Source: Gemmatimonadota bacterium
GTDB taxonomy: Bacteria > Gemmatimonadota > Gemmatimonadetes > Gemmatimonadales > Gemmatimonadaceae
Length of the DNA: 6,102 bases
NCBI GenBank assembly: GCA_003131365.1
Contig: PKVB01000166.1
Coordinates: 9,414 to 15,515 of the forward strand
Direction: 5' to 3'
Position 1 is the first letter of the stretch. Each line of letters opens with the position of its first letter. The position numbers were made by a program, and so were the translations under genes. The notes under the pieces were generated by a model, which ran no database searches, was not told where the DNA came from, and was given only the letters and a program-made list of their open reading frames with translations. Below are positions 1-5,256 of this stretch, piece by piece.

Positions 1-415
1 CGTACTTGAGCAGCTCTGCCGCCCTCTCGGTTCTCACTCCTTTCGATACTTTCGCCTCCGCCATCGGGAGCGCCACGTTTTCGAGCGCGGATAGAATCGG
101 CAACAGATAGAAGCGCTGAAATACGAAGCCGATGTTCCGCAGCCGGAACTGCGTCGCCTCGCGATCGCTCATCGCGTCCACACGCCTGCCCGCGATCGCA
201 ACCGTGCCAGACGTCGGCTGGTCGATCACGCCGATAAGATTGAGCAGCGTCGATTTTCCGCAGCCCGAAGGACCGACGATCGCCACATAATCCCCACGCT
301 CGACATCCAGCGTCACTCCCTGAAGCGCGTGCACACGCTCGGCGCCCAGCGCATAATCGCGGCGAACATCCTGGAGCGATACGATCGGAGATTCAACGCC
401 CGCGCGCACGGTCAC
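1..415 (-). CDS. ABC transporter ATP-binding protein, LolD/MacB type (C-terminus cut by window edge)
   Basis: This is the ATPase that would power the two FtsX-like permeases encoded just upstream in the operon. The first 138 residues are visible. They show a beta-strand lead-in (SLQDVRRDYALG), a Walker A motif GPSGCGKST at about residues 46-54, and a Q-loop segment GFVFQRFYLLP at about 96-106. This Q-loop form is typical of the LolD/MacB/FtsE-like subfamily serving FtsX-fold permeases. The signature motif, Walker B and H-loop lie beyond base 1 and cannot be checked. The chosen start is the GTG at 415-413, which overlaps the TGA of the upstream permease (GTGA). A GAGAGG ribosome binding site lies 7 bases before it at 428-423, whereas a second GTG at 409-407 would be 13 bases away. 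The substrate cannot be read from the ATPase. It could be lipoprotein, peptide, drug or envelope-related. Confidence 0.93.
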   Translation of the reverse strand, partial: MTVRAGVESPIVSLQDVRRDYALGAERVHALQGVTLDVERGDYVAIVGPSGCGKSTLLNLIGVIDQPTSGTVAIAGRRVDAMSDREATQFRLRNIGFVFQRFYLLPILSALENVALPMAEAKVSKGVRTERAAELLKY

Positions 416-1596
416 GCGATCGCCTCTCGCCGCAGCGATTCCGCAATCGGCAGCGACGCCGCACGCCAGGCAGGATAAATACCGGCGCCAATTCCGCTGG
501 CGATCAGAAGCCCGAGCGCCGACCACGCGGCCCTGGGCTGAAAGAGAAAGAAGTCGATCGCCATCGGCAGCCCCGGAAAAGCGGACAGAATCGCGTTGAG
601 ATAGCGCGCCGTTACGAGCCCGAGCGCCAGGCCAAGCACGGCTCCGGCGAAGCTGATCGCGACACCCTCCAGCACGATCTGCTCGACCACGTGCGATCGC
701 GACACGCCAATCGCGCGCATCACCGCGATCTCTCCCGCGCGCTCATTCACCGAGACCGTCACCAGAGTGGTCACCAGCAGGAATCCCACGAACAGACTGA
801 CGGCGCCCAGTATCAGCGCCAGCTGGCGGAAGTAGCTGAGTCGTTCATCTACCTGCGCGATGGCGGTCGCGATGGAGATCGCGGTCACGTTGGGGAGCTG
901 CTTGTCGATCCAGTCGCGAACCTGCTCCGCGTTCGCGCCTTTGCGCACCCGAACCATGAACAGCGATGCGCGGTCTCCCGCTTGTCCGCCCATCGCTTCG
1001 AGCGTCTCCCGCCGCACTGCCGACGACGACTGATCGTTCGCCCCGTAAATGAATTTCACCCGGCCCGTCACGACGAGTTTCCGTTGACCGGAGTAGGTGC
1101 GCGTCTGCGGGTCGTAGCCAGTCGCCACGCTCAGCGTATCTCCAACACGGGCGCCGAGCTGTCTCAACAGGTGGTCGTTGACGACAATGGCGTCTGGCGT
1201 CGTCACGTCGCGGCCCGACAGCAGCTCGTAGTCGCCCTGGACACTCGGATCGATCCCGAGGGCCGATCCACTCACATCGCGATTCCCGGTCAGAATGTGA
1301 ATCGATGCGCCCAGCACAGGACTGATCTCCCGAATGTCGGGATTGGCTCGCAGCGTCGCTATTATTGCGCCGACCCCCGGAATCGTCGCGTCGGTGTCGA
1401 ACGGCAGCGTCCCCTTAGGGGCGAGCCTGATCTCGAAGCCCCGTGAGAGCAGCAGCTCGCGAAAGGATTCGCGCATTCCCGTCGCCAGCATCACCATGTC
1501 GAGCAGCATCGCGGCAGCGACAGCGACCCCCAGCACCGCGAGCACCGTGCGGGCGCGATGCCTGATCAACGATGCCAGCGCGAGCGCCGCTCTCAC
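412..1596 (-). CDS. FtsX-like ABC transporter permease, full length (MacB/LolC-E family)
   Basis: This is an inner-membrane permease of the type VII (MacB/LolCDE/FtsX) ABC superfamily, 394 residues, the usual size for a four-helix member. It opens with a basic leader and TM1 (about 17-40). A large extracytoplasmic domain follows (about 41-255, MacB_PCD-like), with a strand such as IREISPVLGASIHIL at 88-102 and the segment AIVVNDHLLRQLGARVGD at 136-153. The C-terminal FtsX domain has TM2 (259-282), the cytoplasmic loop NERAGEIAVMRAIGVSR (284-300, the ATPase-coupling helix), TM3 (311-335) and TM4 (356-378). The tail PAWRAASLPIAESLRRE is also typical of the family. The start is a GTG immediately after the TGA of the upstream permease, with no clear ribosome binding site, so coupled translation is likely. 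Its partners are the adjacent ATPase and the shorter permease. Members of this superfamily work in mechanotransmission or export rather than uptake; the substrate is unknown. Confidence 0.93.
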   Translation of the reverse strand: MRAALALASLIRHRARTVLAVLGVAVAAAMLLDMVMLATGMRESFRELLLSRGFEIRLAPKGTLPFDTDATIPGVGAIIATLRANPDIREISPVLGASIHILTGNRDVSGSALGIDPSVQGDYELLSGRDVTTPDAIVVNDHLLRQLGARVGDTLSVATGYDPQTRTYSGQRKLVVTGRVKFIYGANDQSSSAVRRETLEAMGGQAGDRASLFMVRVRKGANAEQVRDWIDKQLPNVTAISIATAIAQVDERLSYFRQLALILGAVSLFVGFLLVTTLVTVSVNERAGEIAVMRAIGVSRSHVVEQIVLEGVAISFAGAVLGLALGLVTARYLNAILSAFPGLPMAIDFFLFQPRAAWSALGLLIASGIGAGIYPAWRAASLPIAESLRREAIA

Positions 1597-2442
1597 TCAG
1601 CGCCCGAAGAGTGCGAGTGGCGGCGTGCGCACGAGCCGAAGCGACGCCACCACGCCTGCCGCGATCCCTAGTGCAAGAGAGAGCGACACGGCGAAAACCA
1701 CGGTCGCCGGTGTGACCATCGAGAACTCGAGCGGCGTCCGATAGAGCGCCTGATAGTGCCAGTTCACGAACAGAGACACCGCCCATCCGAGCACCACACC
1801 CAGAGCGCTCCCGAGTACCGCGATCACGGCGGCCTCTATCACGATCGCGCGTACCACCGTCGCGCGGGAAATTCCCATCAACCGCAGCGCCGCGATATCC
1901 CTTCTCCGCTCCTCGACTTTCAGTACCATGATGCAAAGCAGAAACACCGAGCTCGCGACGATGGTGATGATCCCAATCGCGCGGTGGAAGCGGCTCACCA
2001 CCTGAAAAGTGCGCGATGTCTCGACGGCAATGTCGCGCGACCGATAAGCCTTGAAGCCGAAAGCGACGCGATTGATGCGATCGATCAGGCGAGAAATGTC
2101 AGCCGCTGGCGTCGTCGCGATCGCGAATCGATCGACCCGATCGCCGTACCCGGCAATTGTCTGCAGCTGATCGAGATGCATCCTGACCCGCAGATCCCCG
2201 CGCGCAACTTCGGACGGGTCTGCTCCACGCCGCACGATAGCGCCGACGGTTACCGTGTCACCAATCGTTCCGGGACGCGAAGAGACCGAAATGAGGTCGC
2301 CGATCTTGAGGTGCGCTCGCGCCGCGAATGCCTCGTCGATCGCGATGGTACGTCGGTCCATCGCCGCTACGGGCGCGGGCGCGCGACTTACCGAGGCGGA
2401 GCCTTGTACAAGGAGTGACGCGAGCAGGGCGGCGAGCAACAC
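1597..2442 (-). CDS. Compact FtsX-like ABC transporter permease lacking the first part of its periplasmic domain
   Basis: This is the partner permease of the full-length one downstream, but only 281 residues long. The N-terminus (MLLAALLASLLVQGSAS) looks like a signal peptide or short anchor and lacks the basic leader of a normal TM1. At residue 29 the sequence joins the family fold: RRTIAIDEAFAARAHLKIGD (30-49) lines up with AIVVNDHLLRQLGARVGD of the neighbour (136-153). About 105 residues of the first periplasmic half are therefore missing. The rest is intact: TM2 about 155-176, coupling loop EERRRDIAALRLMGISR (177-193), TM3 about 202-227, TM4 about 243-268. The C-tail is short and lacks the usual P-A-x-R-A motif. 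The GTG start lies 9 bases after the TAA of the regulator gene, with an in-frame stop just before it, so no longer start exists in this frame. It may form a heterodimer with the full-length permease. A degraded gene is possible, but the frame is open throughout. Confidence 0.88.
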   Translation of the reverse strand: MLLAALLASLLVQGSASVSRAPAPVAAMDRRTIAIDEAFAARAHLKIGDLISVSSRPGTIGDTVTVGAIVRRGADPSEVARGDLRVRMHLDQLQTIAGYGDRVDRFAIATTPAADISRLIDRINRVAFGFKAYRSRDIAVETSRTFQVVSRFHRAIGIITIVASSVFLLCIMVLKVEERRRDIAALRLMGISRATVVRAIVIEAAVIAVLGSALGVVLGWAVSLFVNWHYQALYRTPLEFSMVTPATVVFAVSLSLALGIAAGVVASLRLVRTPPLALFGR

Positions 2443-2451
2443 GCCCGAAAG

Positions 2452-3171
2452 TTAGCCGCGCTTACCAGCCCTGTCTGCAAGCGGAGCGACGAGCACGTGC
2501 GACGCCAGTGCGGGCCCGATCGAGATCTCCTGTCGTCCCGAACCGAGCGTGATCGGTCCATCATAAGGCGCGCGTGACCTGACCGTGATCCGCTTCCCCG
2601 GCAGGATCGACAGCTCACCAAGATATCTCAGCATCTCCGGATCCTCGTCCGCAACCCGAACGACGACTCCGGATGCTCCTACGGCGAGATCCGCCAGCGA
2701 GGTGTACTCGGTCTCATCTACCGAGCCATCCTTCGTGGGAATCGGCGCGCCGTGTGGATCGACTTCCGGCTCGCCGATCGTCGCCGCCATGCGGTCCACC
2801 AGCTCGTCGGACGCCGCGTGCTCGAGCCTCTCCGCCTCCTCATGCACTCGATCCCACGGATACCCAAGCGCCTCGGCCAGATAAGCTTCGATCACGCGAT
2901 GACGCCGCAACGTGCGGAGCGCGGCGCGGCGGCCGCTCTCCGTGAGTTTCACGCCGTGATAGCGCTCATAGGCCAGCAATCCCTGGTCAGCGAGGCGACG
3001 AACCATTCCACTTACCGATGCAGGTGCGAGCGCCAGACGCTGCGCGATCTCATTGGTCGCGGCCGCACCGCTGCCCCTGCCAATGGCGTAGATCGCCTTG
3101 AGGTAGTCCTCGACCGGCGCGGTGAGCGGCTCCCGCCCCGGCACTCTCGATTCCTCGCGCGCGGCGCTCAT
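2452..3171 (-). CDS. mntR: DtxR/MntR-family metal-dependent transcriptional repressor with C-terminal FeoA/SH3-like domain
   Basis: This is a predicted metal-sensing repressor of 239 residues in the long DtxR/IdeR/ScaR architecture. The winged helix-turn-helix spans about residues 18-80 (VEDYLKAIY, then TNEIAQRLALAPASVSGMVRRL, wing AYERYHGVKLTESG). The dimerisation and metal domain spans about 85-145, and an FeoA/SH3-like domain about 155-230 (DEDPEMLRYLGELSILPGKRI). By motif alignment with DtxR and B. subtilis MntR, the visible ligands are Asp22 (MntR D8), His91, Glu95, His110, Glu114 (DtxR C102 / MntR E99), Glu117 and His118. Asp plus Glu at the two discriminating positions favours Mn2+ over Fe2+. 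MntR E11 is replaced by Lys25, as in the EDYLK form of ScaR-like proteins. The ATG overlaps the stop of the stress-protein gene (ATGA). Position downstream of an NRAMP importer suggests control of its own operon through the palindrome upstream of that importer. The gene symbol rests on context and ligands, not on a search. Confidence 0.92.
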   Translation of the reverse strand: MSAAREESRVPGREPLTAPVEDYLKAIYAIGRGSGAAATNEIAQRLALAPASVSGMVRRLADQGLLAYERYHGVKLTESGRRAALRTLRRHRVIEAYLAEALGYPWDRVHEEAERLEHAASDELVDRMAATIGEPEVDPHGAPIPTKDGSVDETEYTSLADLAVGASGVVVRVADEDPEMLRYLGELSILPGKRITVRSRAPYDGPITLGSGRQEISIGPALASHVLVAPLADRAGKRG

Positions 3172-3629
3172 GTTGCCGGCCGCGGTGTCGGGGGGCTCAA
3201 GCCGGGATTCGCGCGCACCATCAGCACCGGCACCATCGTGATGTGACGGAGCTCGCTCGCCACGCTGCCGCGAATGACGTCGGAGAGTCCGCGGTGTCCA
3301 TGCGTCGCCATCGCGATGAGGTCACAGTTCTCGCGCTTCGCGCAGTCCGCAATCTCCTTCGCCGGATCACCGCCCGCGAGAATTGCGTCGACGTCGAATC
3401 CTTCCTTCTCGAAAGAATCGGCGATCGCCTCGATGTACTCGCGGTCGCTCTTCATCTCCTCCGACTCGCGGAGGTCGAGCTCGTTGATGCTGCGAGCCGC
3501 CCAGCCGTCGGCCACATGGATCAGCACGATCGAGGCGTTGTTGCACGTGCGCGCCAGCTTCCGAACGTGCGCCAGGATCACTTCGTCGTACGGAGTGTGC
3601 TCGACGGGCACGAGTATACGCTCGTACAT
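3168..3629 (-). CDS. Universal stress protein (UspA family), single domain
   Basis: This is a 153-residue cytoplasmic protein with the Usp alpha/beta fold. It begins MYERILVPVE, the first beta strand. It continues through ASIVLIHVADG (32-42), a helical section (about 57-77), CDLIAMATHG (102-111) and ends with the strand VPVLMVRA (133-140). The nucleotide-binding signature is present as ATHG-x9-GS (Gly111, Gly121, Ser122), so ATP binding is plausible; the first Gly of the classical G-x2-G-x9-G(S/T) motif is Ala. The frame stays open upstream to 3920, but that part runs antisense-free through the importer gene in another frame and is not Usp-like. The ATG at 3629-3627 overlaps the TGA of the importer gene by one base (TGATG) and has a GGTGAG-like ribosome binding site. 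The tail after residue 140 is proline-rich and probably disordered. Usp proteins often sit beside transporters, where they may sense nucleotide or stress state. The role here is unknown. Confidence 0.92.
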   Translation of the reverse strand: MYERILVPVEHTPYDEVILAHVRKLARTCNNASIVLIHVADGWAARSINELDLRESEEMKSDREYIEAIADSFEKEGFDVDAILAGGDPAKEIADCAKRENCDLIAMATHGHRGLSDVIRGSVASELRHITMVPVLMVRANPGLSPPTPRPAT

Positions 3630-5008
3630 CAGCTCACCGGTCCACGGAAGAATTGCAACAGCAGCCAAATGTTGAGACCGGCGATCACTAACGCAACAAA
3701 GTACGCGAGCCCCTTGAGCCAGACCGGGTTCACGAACTCGCCCATCTTCACCCGGTCCGAGGTGAACTTGACCAGTGGGAACACCGCGAACGAGAGCTGC
3801 ATGCTGAGGATCACCTGACTGAACACGAGCAGCTTGGCGGTGCCGCTCTGGCCGTACATGATCGCGACTATCGCTGCCGGAACGATCGCGATTCCCCGAG
3901 TGATGAGCCGGCGCACCCACGGACGGAGCCTGATGTGCAGGAATCCCTCCATCACGATCTGGCCGGCGAGCGTGCCGGTGAGGGTCGAGTTCTGTCCCGA
4001 GGCGAGAAGCGCCAGCGCGAACACGGCACTGGCGCCGGCGCCGAGCAGCGGGGTCAGCAGTTTGTAGGCGTCCTGGATCTCGCCGACTTCGGCGTGACCG
4101 GAAGTGTGGAACGTTGCCGCGGCGATGATGAGGATGGCGGCGTTGATGAAGAGCGCGAAGGAGAGCGCGATCGTCGAGTCTATGAACGCGAAGCGAACCG
4201 CTTCACGCTTCCCCGCAGGAGTCTCCTCGTATTGCCGCGTCTGCACGATTGACGAATGCAGATAGAGATTGTGCGGCATGACAGTGGCGCCGAGTATCCC
4301 AATGCCGATGTAGAGCATCGAGGGATTCTTGACGACCTCTGTCGACGGAATGAACCCGCGCATTACGTCGCCGAACGGCGGCTGTGAGAGAATGATCTCG
4401 AACAGGAAACACGCGCCGATGGTTGCGATGAGCGCGATGACCAGCGCCTCGAGCAGCCTGAATCCCTTGTTCTGCAGGTACAGGACGAGCAGCACGTCCA
4501 GCGAAGTGATGATGACTCCGTAAGCGATTGGAATGCCGAAGAGCAGGTTGAGTGCGATCGCGGTTCCGATTACCTCCGCGAGATCGCACGCCGAGATCGC
4601 TATCTCGCAGCCTATCCAGAGCAGGAAACCAACCGGCTTGGAGTAGTGGTCCCGGCACGCCTGCGCGAGATCACGTCCGGTGACGATGCCGAGCTTCGAT
4701 GCGAGTCCCTGGAGCAGGATCGCCATCAGGTTCGAGGCGAGAATCACGCTGAGGAGCGTGTACCCGAATCGGGCGCCACCGGCGAGATCGGTCGCCCAGT
4801 TGCCCGGATCCATGTAACCGACAGCCACGAGGTATCCCGGTCCGGCGAATGCAAGGATCTTGCGCCACCAGCCCTTGCCGGCGACGGGGACGGTTCGATA
4901 AACCTCGACCAGCGAGGGAGTGGTGCGTGCCCGTCGCCACCCGGGCGGTGGCGGAATCGGCGGCTCGTGTTTCGGCCGGCGAGGTGTCTGGTCGAGCTGC
5001 GTCGCCAA
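3629..5008 (-). CDS. mntH: NRAMP-family divalent metal (Mn2+/Fe2+) importer, MntH-like
   Basis: This is an inner-membrane proton-coupled importer of Mn2+ and related divalent metals, 459 residues. Hallmarks are DPGN in TM1 (67-70), MPHNLYLHS in TM6 (244-252) and the consensus transport segment ASGQNSTLTGTLAGQ (336-350). Asp67, Asn70 and Met244 match the metal-binding residues known from structurally studied NRAMPs, and His246 matches the conserved TM6 histidine. Retained Met argues for transition metals rather than an Mg2+-type or Al3+-type relative. The N-terminal tail before TM1 (about 50 residues) is longer than in classical MntH and contains PPIPPPPG (17-23). The start is the TTG at 5008-5006, with GGAG 7 bases upstream and an in-frame TAA 18 bases upstream, so no earlier start exists. 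It is the first gene of the operon, directly behind the candidate operator. It overlaps the stress-protein gene by one base. Confidence 0.95.
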   Translation of the reverse strand: MATQLDQTPRRPKHEPPIPPPPGWRRARTTPSLVEVYRTVPVAGKGWWRKILAFAGPGYLVAVGYMDPGNWATDLAGGARFGYTLLSVILASNLMAILLQGLASKLGIVTGRDLAQACRDHYSKPVGFLLWIGCEIAISACDLAEVIGTAIALNLLFGIPIAYGVIITSLDVLLVLYLQNKGFRLLEALVIALIATIGACFLFEIILSQPPFGDVMRGFIPSTEVVKNPSMLYIGIGILGATVMPHNLYLHSSIVQTRQYEETPAGKREAVRFAFIDSTIALSFALFINAAILIIAAATFHTSGHAEVGEIQDAYKLLTPLLGAGASAVFALALLASGQNSTLTGTLAGQIVMEGFLHIRLRPWVRRLITRGIAIVPAAIVAIMYGQSGTAKLLVFSQVILSMQLSFAVFPLVKFTSDRVKMGEFVNPVWLKGLAYFVALVIAGLNIWLLLQFFRGPVS

Positions 5009-5015
5009 AGGTTGA

Positions 5016-5019
5016 CTCC
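5016..5019 (-). promoter_or_regulatory. Ribosome binding site for the TTG start of the mntH-like gene
   Basis: On the minus strand GGAG occurs seven bases before the TTG at 5008-5006. The optimal spacing and the in-frame stop just upstream together decide the unusual TTG start. TTG initiation normally lowers translation output. Confidence 0.7.
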
Positions 5020-5043
5020 GGAATTATTGTGAAACTATGAAAT

Positions 5044-5063
5044 AAGTTAGTATGCCCTAACTT
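5044..5063 (-). promoter_or_regulatory. 20-bp inverted repeat, candidate operator of the DtxR/MntR-family regulator
   Basis: AAGTTAG (5044-5050) and CTAACTT (5057-5063) are exact reverse complements separated by TATGCC. The GTTAG/CTAAC core resembles the half-sites of DtxR-type boxes, although classical DtxR boxes have a 1-bp gap instead of 6. The total length of 20 bp with separated arms is like known MntR-type boxes. It lies 36 bases before the mntH-like start and overlaps the candidate -10 and spacer. The operon encodes a regulator of this family. The site itself is seen directly; binding is inference. Confidence 0.65.
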
Positions 5064-5072
5064 TTACCGCAA
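5044..5072 (-). promoter_or_regulatory. Candidate promoter of the six-gene metal operon
   Basis: On the minus strand TTGCGG (5072-5067) and TAACTT (5049-5044) are separated by 17 bases. This would start transcription near 5037 and leave a leader of about 30 bases. The -10 match is weak (three of six bases). The attraction is its position: the palindrome covers the -10 and most of the spacer, as expected for a repressed promoter. Other assignments are possible. Confidence 0.3.
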
Positions 5073-5077
5073 TTGGC

Positions 5078-5110
5078 AGTTCGCACTTCGTTTTGGCGAT
5101 ATTCACTCCG
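5078..5110. repeat. 33-bp direct repeat, copy 1 (proximal to the metal operon)
   Basis: This copy begins AGTTCGCACTTCGTTTTGG and ends ATTCACTCCG. It matches copy 2 at 30 of 33 positions with a period of 38 bp; the differences are two adjacent bases in the middle and one near the end. It begins 15 bp from the operator palindrome. On the minus strand the ATG of copy 2 is ATC here. Function is unknown: a regulator site, a duplicated leader coding segment or a dispersed repeat are all possible. Confidence 0.85.
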
Positions 5111-5138
5111 ATAGTAGTTCGCACTTCGTTTTGGTCAT
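5103..5138 (-). other. Possible 11-residue leader ORF in repeat copy 2
   Basis: ATG at 5138-5136 opens MTKTKCELLSE and stops at TGA (5105-5103). GCGGGG at 5149-5144 lies five bases before the ATG and could serve as a ribosome binding site. The stop overlaps, as GTGA, a GTG at 5106-5104 that begins a second short frame, VNIAKTKCELPIAVKVRAY, ending at 5047 inside the operator palindrome. The shared TKCEL segment simply reflects the DNA repeat. At this size chance is likely, and the candidate promoter lies downstream of it, so it would be translated only from an earlier transcript start. Confidence 0.2.
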
Positions 5139-5148
5139 ATTCACCCCG
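5116..5148. repeat. 33-bp direct repeat, copy 2
   Basis: This is the second copy of the tandem pair, separated from copy 1 by ATAGT (5111-5115). It shares the first 19 bases exactly, plus most of the remaining 14. The near identity over 33 bp in a non-coding stretch points to a recent duplication or to selection on a duplicated site. On the minus strand it contains a GGGG run followed five bases later by ATG. Confidence 0.85.
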
Positions 5149-5256
5149 CAAGAGACGCCGTTCGCGCGTTGACCGACAGCAACTGTTTCCGGTCGTCTGT
5201 AACTTTCAGTGAGAGTCGCCGCGCGAATTCCACCGCATTGACGAGAGCACGACACC

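Larger units (their letters stand above)
5009..5256. other. Divergent intergenic region between the metal operon and the membrane-protein gene
   Basis: These 248 bases are locally richer in A and T than the flanking genes from about 5020 to 5145. The left half holds the ribosome binding site, palindrome, candidate promoter and direct repeats described separately. The right half (5150-5256) should contain the promoter of the plus-strand gene. TTGACC at 5169-5174 could be a -35 box, but I find no convincing -10 at 16-18 bases from it. No tRNA, small RNA or terminator is recognisable. Confidence 0.6.

Noticed and set aside
691..1446. Long plus-strand open frame of 251 codons opposite the full-length permease.
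   Set aside because: Its product is rich in Arg and His without any fold-like pattern, typical of the antisense of a GC-rich gene, while the minus strand encodes a clear FtsX permease.
1756..2418. Plus-strand open frame of 220 codons opposite the compact permease.
   Set aside because: It has shadow-like Arg/Asp/His composition, no recognisable motif, and is fully antisense to a recognisable permease.
3630..3920. N-terminal extension of the universal stress protein frame up to 3920.
   Set aside because: The extra 97 residues lie wholly within the NRAMP gene in another frame, have low-complexity Arg/Gly/Asp-rich composition and no Usp homology. The real start is the ATG at 3629.
161..4561. 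Seven copies of the palindromic octamer GCGATCGC (starting at 161, 192, 416, 693, 2117, 3421 and 4554), well above the fraction of one expected from base composition, recalling cyanobacterial HIP1.
   Set aside because: All lie in coding sequence, and five of the seven encode Ala-Ile-Ala with the preferred codons, which is common in membrane proteins. Codon and residue bias explains most of the excess.
5171..5193. GACCG ... CGGTC inverted repeat upstream of the plus-strand gene.
   Set aside because: Five-base arms with a 13-base gap are expected by chance in GC-rich DNA; there is no supporting context.
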